Origin: Rhodosporidiobolus odoratus
Lineage: Eukaryota > Basidiomycota > Microbotryomycetes > Sporidiobolales > Sporidiobolaceae
Length of the DNA: 64,000 bases
Direction: 5' to 3'
Assembly: GCA_034387635.1 (NCBI GenBank)
Contig: JAOANU010000008.1
Coordinates: 186,001-250,000 of the forward strand
Below, one piece after another: positions 43,395-56,498 of the stretch (positions within the stretch are counted from its first letter, which is position 1; every line of letters starts with the position of its first letter). The notes beneath the pieces were generated by a model, which saw nothing but the letters and a program-made list of their open reading frames with translations, ran no database searches and was not told the origin of the DNA. The translations under genes were made by a program, and so were the position numbers.

Positions 43395-43898
43395 GAGATG
43401 GAAGGCGATCGTGTTCTTGCTTGTGATTGTTTGAGCTTGAGGAAGTAGCATACCTTGCACTGACAAAGTAACTTCGTCGCCTAGGCGTGTGTCTTGACGG
43501 ACCGTCGAGCACTGCAGCACTGCTGTACTAGCGGGAAGCGTGTGAGGAAGAAGGAAAAGTAAATCGGTTTGCGGGTCTGGTGAGCTGGTCAAGAGTGCCG
43601 ACAAAAACAGCGTCAGGCGCTGTAATTGAGCGGGAGCAGTGTATACAGCGGGTAGCGAGCGACACGGACGAGACGTCGGGGCGGTGAAGTAAGACGTAGG
43701 AAATATAGATGTAAGTTTTTAGTGGCAGTATAAGTAACTCTTTGGTAGTATAGAGGCTAGTATTCTGCCTTGTCACGGCAGCGACCCGGGTTCGATTCCC
43801 GGCCAGAGAGATTTTTTGTTGCCTGCTCGGACGGCTTGTCGGAGTGGGCCAAAATCCTTTTTTATTACACTTTGTCCAGTCCATCCTCCCATGCAAGT
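43252..43898 (+). repeat. Left arm of 647-bp inverted segmental duplication
   Basis: This 647-base stretch recurs in reverse complement at 59358-60004. It contains the end of the last F-box intron with its acceptor, the last exon, about 340 bases of downstream sequence, a complete tRNA-Asp gene and 88 bases beyond. The arms have equal length with no gaps. The only differences I saw are four substitutions within about 15 bases of the exon (around 43310-43322). Outside the arms the sequences diverge abruptly on both sides. The left arm is continuous with the rest of the F-box gene and is probably the source. Confidence 0.95.
43738..43810 (+). tRNA. tRNA-Asp (anticodon GTC)
   Basis: A 73-base cloverleaf. 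Acceptor arm CTCTTTG pairs with CAGAGAG (one G-T wobble). The D-arm region is TAGTATAGAGGCTAGTA. The anticodon stem CTGCC/GGCAG encloses the loop TTGTCAC with GTC at the anticodon position. The T arm is CCGGG TTCGATT CCCGG. There is no intron, and a T-run (ATTTTTTG) follows immediately as a Pol III terminator. It is duplicated at 59446-59518. Confidence 0.95.
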
Positions 43899-44733
43899 AT
43901 CCTTACTGTGTGGTCGCGAGGGTGACTTGTGAGCATGAACAGTACGCATTTCCCGGCCAGAGATTCAATTTTTCCTTCTCCGTCAGCGGCGGCCATCTCG
44001 CTGGCCTGATGTTTTTTTTTTCTCCTCTCCGTCCGTCTTCACACTTGCTATAGTCTTCTCTTTGCCCACAGCGACCCTTAGAGGCTCTGTCCGGCACTGT
44101 CTGGCTCGAGAGCTTGGTTTTCTCCCTTTGAATTCTAGCTGTGGTCCTGATTGCCCGAGACTGCACGAGCTTCGTTACGGTCTCGATGTCGTGACCTTCC
44201 ACACCTGAAACAGCAATCCTCCAACCACGTGGCATGCTTCTCCAGCCAGGATACTTTGTGTAGATAGCGGCCTTCTCAATCTGGCCTTGTGCCTTCTTTC
44301 CGTCAAGTAATGCATCTCATGCCGGTGTTCCCGTGCATCAGATAAGCCTATAGACTAGGGGAAAGGTGTAAGACCCCTGGCCGTGAGAGTCTGTATGGCA
44401 TGTGCTTGCCCGGCCAGATGAGTTTTCAATCTTTGCCGTCAAGCTTGTCCACATCGTCTTTCTCTGCGGTTTGTCCGGTCTGACCTCGACCGCATACCCT
44501 CACGCTCCCTTCCAGGTACACGCTTGCTGACTGTACCTCACAGGGTTTCCCAGCCACAGCCTCTCTCCTACCATCTGAGTTGCTTAAACCTCTGGGTGCT
44601 GCCTTGCGTTACTCACGACACCTCTCCACGGCTTCTCTGTACATCCACTCTTTCTTGGCCATCAGTCTCGCCCGCACTATGCCACCCTGGAGACGCGCAG
44701 ATATGTACGGTCTTACATAATTCCCTGCCGCCC
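43899..44733. other. Gene-poor interval after the duplication
   Basis: About 835 bases with slightly lower GC, between the inverted-repeat arm and the SSADH gene's stop. A minus-strand frame (43903-44235, starting MPRGWRIAVSGVEGHDIETV) has no known domain and is not called. No repeats or RNA genes are seen. Confidence 0.5.
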
Positions 44734-47203
44734 CTAGTTCAGCCCGCCAATGCTGATAAGCTTGATGTTCTGCCAATCTTGAAGTCCATACTTTGACCCT
44801 GAGCATCATCAAGTAACAGAGAAACAGACATGGCGAAGGCGACGGTCGAACAGTAGCAAAAGGTGCAGGGCAAGGAAGGTACAGTCAGCTTGACCTTCTC
44901 AAATCACCAGTTGAGTAGTTGTCCTCGCCCACACCATGCAGCACCTGTGCCCCCCTCTCAATACGAAGCCATCTGGCGGGAAAATGACAAAGAAGAGCAA
45001 GACGTACCCTCGCGCCCGAAACCAGACTCTTTGATGCCACCGAACGGAATAGAGGCTTGTGAGATCGCACCGGTATTGGCGCCAACCTGCAGGAAGAGAC
45101 CTACATGAGCAGCATGAACAGGGGAAGGCAAGGAACGAAAGCGCAGACACACCATGCCGACCTCAAGAGCAGCTGCAACGCGATGGAGCCGTGAAATGTT
45201 CTCGGTGAAAAAGTAGCTGCGAGTGACAGATCAGAGCAAAGCGGGAGGTCAGGTCAGCGCATAGGAGCGGGCAGCCTAGATGCGCAAGGGGAAGAACATA
45301 CCCCGCAAGCCCTACCTCCGTGTCGTTCGCCATCTCGATTGCCTGTTCCTCCGTCTGGAATCGATACAACGCGGCGAGAGGACCGAAAGTCTCTTCATTG
45401 TCAATGGCGCACGAGTTGACCTCCGTCAACACCGTCGGCTCGAAAAAGTAACCCTTCAGGTCAGTCAGCTTCTTTCCACCGACAAGAACCTTGGCGCCTT
45501 TCTCAACCGCTTCATCCACGTGGTGCTGCACCTTGTCGACTGCGGCTTGGTGAATAAGCGGTCCGTGGGTGATTCCTTCGCCCGTTCCTTCACCGACCTT
45601 GAACGCGCGAACGGCTTCGGCAAGCTTCGAGGCGAAGGCGTCGTAAATTCCGTCCTGGACGAGGATTCGGTTTGCGCAAACGCAGGTCTGTCCAGACTGA
45701 CTGTGGATGGAACACGCCGTCAGTCGAGGAAGACTCGCATACAGGAGGGGCTGGACTGCACCGGAACTTGGACGCAATGACTCCCTGAATCGCCTTCTCC
45801 ATGTCCGCATCATCGAAGACAATGAAAGGCGCGTTGCCCCCAAGCTCAAAGGATAGCTTCTTCAGAGTGCTCGAAGCTTGGCTCATCAAAATTTTGCCCA
45901 CCCTCGTCGAGCCGGTAAAGGACACCTTGTGGACGAGCGGGCTTTCACACAGCTCCTTGCCAATGTCAGCGGTGTGCTTCGAGGTCGTGATGACGTTGAC
46001 GACTCCGTCTGGGACGCCAGCCTGGCGCGCGATTTCCGCCATGGCGAGAAGCGAATAGGGGGTCTCGGCAGGTGCCTTGAGGACGATAGTGTTGCCTGCC
46101 GCGAGCGCGGCAGCGCATTTGCGAGTGAACATCGCGTTGGGGAAGTTCCAAGGCGTGACTGTCAGAGTGATCGGAGTCAGGACAAAAACCAGCCTCTTGC
46201 TGCAAGAGGAACAGGACTGACTGATCCCACAGACACCGATGGGCTGCTTGATAGTGGTGTTCTGCACACCTGGCACGGAGGAAGGAATCACATCGCCGTA
46301 GTTTCGGACGACTTCGCCAGCATACCACCTGTGCACGCCTCAAAGGTGAGAAGAACGCGAAGATTGGAGAAGTGGAAAGGAGCATACGAGAAGTAGCTTG
46401 CTGCGACGTGAGACCGGTCAGTAGGGTTTGGAAGACCAAGGTGTGAGGTTGCCTACCTCCGTAAGCAATCTCGCCGCGAGAATCAGCAAGAGGCTTGCCG
46501 TTCTCGGCAGTGATGATCTGCGCAAAGACATTTGAGCGTCGCGTTCTCCTCACATCACCGTGTTCCTCTTACCTGCGCCAAATCCTCCTTGTTGTCCATC
46601 ATGATCCTGTGCGGGGGCAAGGAGGCAACCTGATGAGCTCTCTCTGCTTGCCCGGAAGAAGTCGAACCGAACTTACTCATACATTTTCCGTAAGAGAGCT
46701 GCTCGTTCGAATTCGCTCGTCTTCCGCCACGATTTGAGCGCTTGATGAGCATACTTGACGGCTTGTTTGGTGTCCTCGACCGTCATATCGGGGAGAGTAC
46801 CAAGGACTTTGCCATTGCCGGGATCTGCGGAAAGTATACAGGGTGAGCTAAGCTGAGTGAGATCCCAAGACGCAGGGACGTACTGATGACCTCAAAGTTC
46901 TCGTGGGCTGATCCAGCAGTCCATTGGCCGTCGATATAACCTTTATCGAGCCAGAGGGAAGAGTTGGAGAGCTGCATGGTGGGGAAAGACATCGTCAGCC
47001 GTCACAGGGATTTCACGTTTGGGACTAGAGAAAGTACTCACCTTGAGCGGCGCTGCCGAAAAGCTCGCCATTCTTGTAGACTGGTGATTGTATTGCGAAG
47101 GAGCGATGATGCGGGAAGTGGAGCGAACAGCGGCGGCAACGGGCAGAGTGCGAGGCGAGCGTCGGCAGCTGCGAGCAGAAGCAAAGGCAATAGTACGGAG
47201 CAT
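44734..47203 (-). CDS. UGA2: Succinate-semialdehyde dehydrogenase, mitochondrial (GABA shunt)
   Basis: Aldehyde dehydrogenase that oxidises succinic semialdehyde to succinate with NAD(P)+. ATG 47203 begins an Arg/Ala-rich mitochondrial presequence (MLRTIAFASARSCRRSPRTL). Then come NSSLWLDKGYIDGQWTAGSA and DPGNGKVLGTLPDMTVEDTK. IITAENGKPLADSRGEIAYG, TPWNFPNAMFTRKCAAALAA and GNTIVLKAPAETPYSLLAMA form the NAD fold. HKVSFTGSTRVGKILM, LSFELGGNAPFIVFDDAD (catalytic Glu) and SGQTCVCANRILVQDGIYDA (catalytic Cys) follow. The end is EETFGPLAALYRFQTEEQAI and NTGAISQASIPFGGIKESGF. The last intron is unusually long (about 210 nt). It leads to a terminal exon SKYGLQDWQNIKLISIGGLN, which ends at TAG 44734-44736. 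This fits SSADH better than general ALDH. Confidence 0.93.
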
Positions 47204-47420
47204 TGGTAGGCTTCAGCGCAGATAATCAGCCGATGAGGATGACGGCGAGAAATCGCTAAACCGGATGTCGGCAAAGATGCAAAGATAGGATTCCTCCGTC
47301 GATGTCCGATCTCTCAGCTCTCGCATGCAGCATACAGCCCGCTAGGCGCGTAGCGAACAGGACATAGCGCGACATGGTTCGGACAGACGATGCGAGTCAA
47401 ATCTCTTTTTCATCCACACG

Positions 47421-49225
47421 CTACAACTCGACGATCTTCGGTCCCATGTCCTTTGCTGGCGCTGCTGCCTGCTCCTCCGTTAGCCGTTCCTCGTGCTTCT
47501 TCCGATCCAGCTCTTCTCTTCTTCTTTTCACGCCGGCGTCTTCCGCTTCCCGTACTTTCTCCCGTCTCTCTGCCTCATTTTCTGCATGCTCCGCAATGCT
47601 CTTACAGACCACCGACATCGCCGGGTCTGCCGTCAATAATGAGGCGAAGAAGAGCAGCTTGGCGGAACCGAGGGAGCACTGCTGCTTCTGCTGTTTCGTG
47701 AGGGGTGAGGTCGAAGTCGGGCGGGAGATGAGCGGGCGCGAAACAACAGGACCGCCGGGTTTCGAGGCGGTGGAAGGGTTGGCGGTCGTAAGAGCGAGAG
47801 TGAACAGCGAGTAGAGGTCAGATAGGGCAGAGAGGACTGTGGCGAGAGAATGGGATGAAAGGGCGGAGGAGGCAGAGGCAGAGGCGGTGGAAATGGCGGA
47901 TATAGGTGTCGGACGGAGTAAGGAAGCGAGGTCTTGCAGGAGCACCGTCACCAGCGGCGGAGGAAAGCTCTGATGAATGACCAGCATCAGTGAATCGACC
48001 TTGACAGCGGCCCATGAGAGCTGCGCACATTTGGTTCTTCTCGCGCAACGACATACTCGACTGCTGCATCCATCTCCTCGAAAGAGACCGTTGAGCGCTC
48101 CACCAGGAAGGGCACAAGCTGGCATACAACGGTGATAGCCGTGACACGCTCTGTCGATTTCTCCGGGAGAGTGGCGAAGGAGGTAAGGGCGAATGTGCGG
48201 AGAGTGTAGGCATAGGCAAAGCTGCAGGTAATCCCGATTAGCATATGCAGCGGGGCAAATAAGAGAGAGAAAGACGCACAGAACAGCGACGACGTTATAT
48301 ACCAGCTTGGCATTGGCGACTGCCTTGCCGTCCGGGCCCTTCGAAAGTGACGGCAACTTCTTCTCGTCCAGCATTACCGGCCTGAAAACCTCGTCCCCCT
48401 CTTGGTCGCTCTCTTCCTCTTCTTCTCCCACGTCCAGAACGCCCTGCTCTCCCTCTGCTCGCTGCGCCTCGGCAGCTTTCTTGCTCGCTTCCGCCATCTG
48501 CTTCAGCACTTTCCTTTCCTCCCCCATGATCCACCACGGCTCGTCCGGCTCAAAGTAGTCGTCCACCAGCTTATTGACCTGCATAGGATCTTGCAGTGTC
48601 GTTTCGAATGCGGCTTGCTGAGCTGGAGTCAATAGGGAGAGCAAGGCGTCTGGTTCGAGGGTATCTGCAAGACCCTTAAAGTCAGAGAACATCGCAGTCG
48701 ACGCATGGGAAAGAACTCACCCAAGTCCATGCCGGCGAGCTTCTTTTCGAGCTCTTCCCTCTCAGCGCGGCGTGCTTGCCCTTCTGCACTCTCGTCCTCT
48801 TCGCTTTCCTCCCCTTCGTCGAGCTCCTCCAGTTCGCGCTGCTTCTCCTCGAAGTCCCTGAGCATTCTCAACATACGCTTCTTCTCGTCCTCACTTTCGT
48901 CCTTTGGCGCACCCTGTACCTCCTCCTTAAGTGTTTGTCGCTGAAACGCCTCACTACATCCGGCATGCTGTTCTGCTCTGAAGCAGGCGAGCGAACAGTA
49001 AGGGAGGTTGCATGTTGGGCAAGTGTATCGTGATAGCTGTTTGTTGCATCTGTTTGATGATATCAGGTGGTCAGGAGCTGCTGAGAGAGGGTGAGCCAGA
49101 GTCGAGGGAGCGAATCAACAAGGGCAGGCTTACATTCCACATGGCGCAGAGGGAGCGGTAGAGACGATAGGAGCACGTTTGCGCTTCGGTTTTGCGTCCT
49201 TTGCACGTGGTAAGCGGAGTTGCAT
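47421..49225 (-). CDS. Zinc-finger HIT domain protein, ZNHIT2-like
   Basis: ATG 49225 starts MQLRLPRAKDAKPKRKRAPI. Exon 1 splices to give PCGICNKQLSRYTCPTCNLP and YCSLACFRAEQHAGC. This is a complete zf-HIT treble-clef pattern (paired Cys with a final Cys/His set). A Glu/Asp/Arg-rich coiled region follows (RMLRDFEEKQRELEELDEGE, GQARRAEREELEKKLAGMDL). Then comes LEPDALLSLLTPAQQAAFET and DYFEPDEPWWIMGEE, a motif found in ZNHIT2 homologues. An acidic stretch and helical C-terminal half end KHEERLTEEQAAAPAKDMGP and KIVEL, with TAG at 47421-47423. ZNHIT2 acts with R2TP/HSP90 in U5 snRNP assembly. That role is inferred from the family. Confidence 0.84.
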
Positions 49226-49421
49226 AGTGAATCGAGCAGAGCGTGGTCGGAAACAAGTAGTGGTTTGGAAGAGGGCAAAAAGGTGGCAACCTGCACAAAC
49301 TGACTGCTCGTATACAAATTGCAACACAGATACTTTAGTACGACAGGAAGCGGGCCCTCAAATCGCGACAGAATAATACCGCAAAAACGTTGCGACTACA
49401 AGCGTTCCTTCCTCCTCCCGC

Positions 49422-50727
49422 CTAAGCTGCAATTGCCTGTCTTGGCTGGCGTTGTTCTGCTGCCAGCCCTTCCTCTTCCTCGTCTTCTCCGGTGGGCACG
49501 ACCGGGAGGCGCTCTGGCAGAGCATGCGAAGGTGCTTCGGGGAGTTTCGTGCTGATCTGCGATAGTGAACCGTGCAGTTGACGGTTCAGGGTAAGTAGAG
49601 TCCTCTCGAGAAATGGACAAGGTAGGAGAAGCAAGAGGTGGCGAGTACAGATAAGGAAAGTGAAGAAGAAAGGACGAACCTGTTCCGCTTGTAACGCTGC
49701 CAATTCCGCCAGGACGTCTTCCTCGTCTGCTGCTGAGATGCGGCTTGATAGTAGCGCACTAACCTCCTACGACAGCGGGAGGAGCGCGGGAGATCAATGT
49801 GTGCTGCAACCGGAAGCGAGTTGCCAAGGGAAGTACGGACTTCTTGATATGCCACACCTTCTCTAGTGTCGTCCATGAGCTTCTCGACAGCGGCGAGGTC
49901 CATCTCCTTATTCAGCTGCTGCAGCACTGTGTTGCCCTGCTGTAGCCCGTAGAGCACATCTTTCTCGACGAGGGAGAATTCGATGGACTGGACCTGCGCG
50001 TCTCCGAATAAGACGTCAGCTGCTCAAGAAAGACCGCAGACCAGCGCCCGTTGAGTCGAGTGAGAGCGCACCAGTTTCTGCAGAGTAGCCAACTGGTCGT
50101 CCGTCTGGCTGAGCAAAGTTTCCTGATACTTTTTCTGCCGCAGGGCTATCAATGCCCGCTGCTTGTTCCCTGCCCGCAAAGACTCCGCGGCTATCTCGCG
50201 CTCGCGAGATAGGACCACCTCAATCTAGGATGGCGATAGGGTCAGCATGCTGCTTCACGAGGAAGAAGGAAAAGGGCCGCGGGTCGACGGCAAGGCGTCC
50301 ACCACTGACGACAAAAGCGGACTTGAGAGGCACTCACCCGCTTCTGGTATTGCTTGAGTTTATCTCGTTGAAGTTTGAGACTGGAACCGAAGTGAAGGAA
50401 GGAAGTCAGCCTGAAACAGCGAGCAGACGGTTTCAAGTGGGGAAGGACGAGACGTACTCGAGTATGGACCTATCCTGCGGGGTAATTTTGACCGCGCTCG
50501 ATGACTGACCCACTGCATAGGAGCGTCGTCAAGCTAGCCCGTTGCCTTGCGGGGATGGGAGAGGGAGGCGCACTGAAGCGAACTTGCGGGAGATCCGGAC
50601 GGAGCAGAGGGGGCGAGCCTGATGCAAGTGCGGCGGTAGCGCAAAGAATAGCTTGAACCGTGATAAAGTAGCGCAAGCAAGTACCCAGTCTAGGTGCAAG
50701 AAGAGGGGAAGGAGCTGCCGAAGACAT
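49422..50727 (-). CDS. VPS20: ESCRT-III subunit Vps20 (CHMP6)
   Basis: Snf7-family protein that nucleates ESCRT-III at endosomes. The core exon reads GQSSSAVKITPQDRSILELK, and further exons give LQRDKLKQYQKR, IEVVLSREREIAAESLRAGN, KQRALIALRQKKYQETLLSQ and TDDQLATLQKLVQSIEFSLV. EKDVLYGLQQGNTVLQQLNK, MDLAAVEKLMDDTREGVAYQ and ISAADEEDVLAELAALQAEQ follow. The C-terminal exon is LPEAPSHALPERLPVVPTGE, with an acidic tail and TAG at 49422-49424. Vps20 normally begins MG for N-myristoylation. Here MGQSSS could arise from an ATG split by an intron before the 50513 region; alternatively ATG 50727 starts MSSAAPSPLLAPRL, joined to the core. The start is therefore uncertain, but the identity is not. Confidence 0.88.
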
Positions 50728-50911
50728 CTTGGAGTTCATCGATAATCTTGTCCTCGAACGCCTGTAAGGAAGCCAAAATTTACTGGCACAGCCAGGGACG
50801 GACCTCTGAAGACCCTGCGCACGCGCCGACGTCCGACCCTGCTGTTCACGTCGCAAGCCACTGCACTTTCCTCGACGTCGGTTCAACGATTCAAAGGTGG
50901 TAGAAAGCACC
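50728..50911. promoter_or_regulatory. Divergent promoter, Vps20 / ARFRP1-type GTPase
   Basis: Fewer than 200 bases lie between the two outward-facing starts (ATG 50727 and ATG 50912), so these two trafficking genes must share promoter sequence. No factor-binding site can be identified by eye. Confidence 0.35.
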
Positions 50912-51954
50912 ATGTATCGCCTCGTGACGGGCTTCATAGCCCATCTCATGCAGAAGCAAGAGGTAAGTACCTCTACTAGTCGTCTCGAGGCGTCCTCTGT
51001 CGAGGTTGGGGGTTACTGACTTTCCCTTGCCCGCAGTATTCCGTATTGATTATGGGACTCGACAATGCTGGCAAGACAACGTTTTTGGGTGCGTGGTTCC
51101 GCGCGCCTTCCGCAGGGCGATACTGATCGTTTTTCAATGTCGTCCCGGTCAATCGGAACAGAAAAGGTCAAGTCCACGTTCAACAACACCCCTGATGTGG
51201 ACCCAAAGAACATAGCACCAACAGTAGGGCAGAACAGTACGTCTCAGCTAATGTGCCGATTGAAGGCCAGGCAGGCTGACCCTCCCTTCCCGCCTCGCAG
51301 TTGGGCGCATCACCCTTTCCTCCTCGATTTTGCAGTTCTGGGACCTGGGAGGTAAGCCGCGTCCTCCATCTCCCATGCCATTCGTCTGAGTGGCCATACG
51401 ACCTGCAGGACAACGGGATATTCGGTCGATCTGGCCAAAATACTTTGCCGAATGTCACGCCGTTGTGTTTGTGATTGATTCGACAGACAAGGAGCGAATA
51501 GAAGAGTGTTGGTCGGTCTTCGGTGCGTGATCCGCTTGTCGGTCTGACCATCCTTATTGACCCTTCTTGTCATGTCAGAAACTATCGTAACGGACCACCG
51601 GGTTGACGGTGTTCCTACACTGGTTCTGGCCAACAAGCAAGACTGTGATGGTGCAATGGCGGTGGCGGACATTAAGCAGATGTTCAATCAGCTGATCGTA
51701 GGCAAGCTGAACGTGAGTGACAGTGCGGTGCTGCCCATCTCGGCGTTACGAGGGTGCGTTTTTCTCGTCCTCGTATCCTCGCCCACAATCACCTGACCTG
51801 CATGCCCTTCCAAACGCAGGGACGGCATCCGGGAAGCGGTAGACTGGCTTTTCCTACGTGTGCACCAGCAAGTTCACCTCGTCTCGCATGCCACCTCTGC
51901 AACCGCTACTAACCTCGATCTCCCTTCAGCTCGCGACAGGTGTCTCGGTTTTAG
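50912..51954 (+). CDS. ARF-related small GTPase, ARFRP1/Arl3 type
   Basis: Golgi-associated GTPase; ARFRP1/yeast Arl3 recruits Arl1 and GRIP golgins. ATG 50912 gives MYRLVTGFIAHLMQKQE, then YSVLIMGLDNAGKTTFL with the P-loop GLDNAGKT. The next exons give EKVKSTFNNTPDVDPKNIAP, TVGQN (switch I), FWDLGGQ (switch II) and RDIRSIWPKYFAECHAVVFV. IDSTDKERIEECWSVF, VDGVPTLVLANKQDCDGAMA (NKQD) and VLPISALRG (SAL) follow. The C-terminus is DGIREAVDWLFLRV. The last intron has an excellent TACTAAC branch point (51906 region); its acceptor choice leaves either ...VSRF ending at 51954 or a few more residues to 51983. Met-Tyr at the N-terminus fits acetylation-dependent targeting of this subgroup. Confidence 0.88.
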
Positions 51955-52135
51955 GTCGTATCGTTGTTATCTTTTTGTTGTAAGATCGCCGCATACCGCT
52001 GTACAAAGCCATACCTTTCAGAAGACCCAAAGTGGTTGCTTCGCTGTCTATGCGAGAGGAGCGAAACGGTCTTGTTCGAAAAAGTTTCCGCTACGCCTCT
52101 CTCTCCACTACGACTTCCTGTCACACGAGCACAGC

Positions 52136-54495
52136 ATGATCGACGTTGCCACCGGTCTCAAGCGCTTCGGTGCCGTTTGCCCCTTCCTCCGTACCTCGAC
52201 TGTCTCGTCCCTTCGTCGTTACAGCGCTCAAACGATCAGCGATGGAAACGCCAATCGCCTCGCCGATATCGCGCAGAGGCGCTGCCCGCTCATGAGCGCT
52301 GCCTTGGCCTCGCGTGGCTTCTCCACTTCCGCCACTTGCCCCGTTTCTGGCAAGACGACGGCGACGGCTGCCACTCAGAGCGAGGGCAAGTGTCACATCG
52401 CTCACAACTCCGCCCCGACTTCCGTTCAGCTCAAGCGTGGCTACGCTAGTATCGCACAAGTCCAGGAAGCCGCTCTTCGCCGCGCGACCAACCCCGCCGC
52501 TCCTCAGCCGTCATTCGTCAACCCGGCTTCAATCGCCCCGAAGGACGCTGTCAACTCTGCCGCTGATGAGGTGGACGACTCCCACACGCCTGTCGAGGTG
52601 CACTCTGCCGGACGCCCGACCTGCGCGCTGGGATTTGCCAAGCACCGCATCACGTCGTTTAGACCTGGCTTCGATTATGAGGATTTCTACCAGGCGGAGC
52701 TGGCGAAAAAGCACAATGACAAGAGTTATAGGGTACGCCCATTTCTGCCGTATCCTTCGCCAACGAACTCTTCGAGCGACATGCGAGGCTGGAATCTGAC
52801 CTGCTCTCTAAACACAGTACTTTAACAATGTCAATAGGTGCGACGTGTTCCCCTTCTACAGCCTTGTCACCTGCTCATCATGTTCCGTGCAGGCTCGCCG
52901 CCAAGTTTCCGGTTGCGCACACGGCCAACAAGGCTGACGAGGTCACTGTCCATTGCTCGAACGACTAGTATGCCGACCTTCCTTACTGGTTCCCGCCTTT
53001 GCTCCACTGACAAGCTGTCCTTTTGCTAGCCTCGGCATGGGCAGACACCCCGTCACCCTTCAGGCCATCCAGTCAGTCCCGCATCTCCTCGCCGCCGTTG
53101 ACTTCCTGTTCTGATCCGTCGCTCTACTTGCAGTGAGACCCTCAATACCTACGGTGCAGGGGCTGGTGGTACGCGCAACATCGCTGGTAATGGTGCCATG
53201 CACCTCGCCCTTGAGGCCGAGCTCGCTTCGCTTCACCAAAAGCCGGCGGCGCTCGTCTTCACCAGTTGCTATGTAGCTAACGACGAGACTCGTGCGTCAT
53301 TCCCCTTTGCTCCTTTACCTATCTCGGTGCAGTACTGAACCTTACCGCTCGCCGCAGTCGCAACTCTCGGCTCGAAGCTGCCTGGCTGCGTTATCCTTTC
53401 GGACGAAATGAACCACGCATCGATGATTCAAGGTATCCGCCACTCGAAGGCGCAGAAGATGATCTTCAAGCACAATGACCTGGTCGATCTCGAGAACAAG
53501 CTCAAGTCCCTTCCGCTCGACACGCCCAAGATCATCGCCTTCGAGTCGGTCTATTCGATGAGCGGAACCATTGGTCCCATCAAGGAGATCTGCGACTTGG
53601 CCGAGAAGTACGGCGCCATCACTTTCCTCGACGAAGTGCACGCCGTCGGGATGTACGGACCAACCGGCGCCGGTGTCGCCGAGCACTTGGACTTTTACGC
53701 CAATGCTCAAGGGGGCAAGGACAACTCCGTTATGAGTCGCGTTGATATCGTGCGTTATCTGCCGCACAGCTTGCTCACTTTGACTCTGAGCCAGAATTGA
53801 CATGGTTCTCGTCGCAGATCACCGGTACTCTCGGCAAAGCGTACGGCGTCGTCGGCGGCTACATCGCTGGTTCGACCAAGTTTGTCGACATGGTGCGCTC
53901 GTACGCCCCGGGCTTCATCTTTACGACGTCCATTCCGCCTTCGACCGCCGCCGGTGCCCGGGCCGCCATCTCTTACCAGAAACAGCACCTTGGCGACCGT
54001 CAGCAACAGCAGCGCAACGTCGCCAAGGTCAAGGCCGACCTAACCGCCATCGGGATCCCCGTCATCCCCAACCCGTCGCACATCGTTCCCCTCCTCGTCG
54101 GAAATGCCGAGCTCGCAAAGGCGGCCTCGGACCTTCTGCTCACCAAGCACAAGCTCTACATCCAGAGCATCAACTTCCCCACCGTCTCCCGCGGCGAGGA
54201 GCGCCTGCGCATCACGCCGTCCCCTCTTCACACGCCCGAGCAGCTTCGCACTCTTGTCGACGCCATCGACAGCGTCTGGAACGAGCTTGGCCTCAAGCGC
54301 ACCCGCGAGTGGGCTGCCGAGGGTGGTCGTTGCGGCGTTGGTGCCGCCGAGCCCAAAGAGGTCAACAATCTTTGGACGGCGGAGCAGCTCTCGCTCAAGG
54401 ATTTCGCCGAAGCCAAGGCGAAGGCTGCCAACCCTACGTCGACCTGGATCGAGTCGTCCGGGGTCGAGGCTGCGACGGCTGCTCTCGCTGCCTAA
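52136..54495 (+). CDS. HEM1: 5-aminolevulinate synthase, mitochondrial
   Basis: Condenses glycine and succinyl-CoA, the first step of heme synthesis. ATG 52136 opens a long presequence ([20 protein letters not shown]). Three Cys-Pro sites of heme-regulatory type are present: VCPFLR, RCPLMS, TCPVSG. The mature part begins near [20 protein letters not shown] and continues [117 protein letters not shown] holds the PLP-binding Asp/His, and [20 protein letters not shown] the Schiff-base Lys. Then come [17 protein letters not shown] and [10 protein letters not shown]. The stop ends at 54495. Five or more introns of typical size are present. All catalytic residues are in place. Confidence 0.96.
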
Positions 54496-54751
54496 GCACG
54501 TGAGCTAATAGTCTCCATCTCTTTTGTAGTTTTGTAGAGAAGCTGTGAGTTTACAAAGGTGTTCTCACGTGTCGAAAAAATCGCGAATCGGTTGTGAGCG
54601 AACGGCGAGCCGAGGGTGGGGCGGGAGTTTCTCGCGTCTCTCTCTCGTCGCTGCTGTTATTGCCAGACGCTGACGAGACTACTGCTCTGTGCTATCCTGC
54701 TCGTTGATCATCCCCCGCCTAGCTCAGTGTTTATAGTCAACCCTTGTTCGA

Positions 54752-56498
<1,747 letters not shown>

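Noticed and set aside
43738..43810. Inverted arms with a tRNA as a possible transposon or retroelement insertion
   Set aside because: There are no terminal repeats, target-site duplications or element-encoded proteins. The arms contain a piece of a host gene with its intron acceptor, so ordinary segmental duplication is the better explanation.
51860..52825. One open frame linking the ARFRP1 C-terminus to ALAS, suggesting a fusion protein
   Set aside because: The frame is open by chance across the short intergenic region. A TACTAAC branch point and acceptor end the GTPase gene, and ALAS has its own presequence start at 52136.
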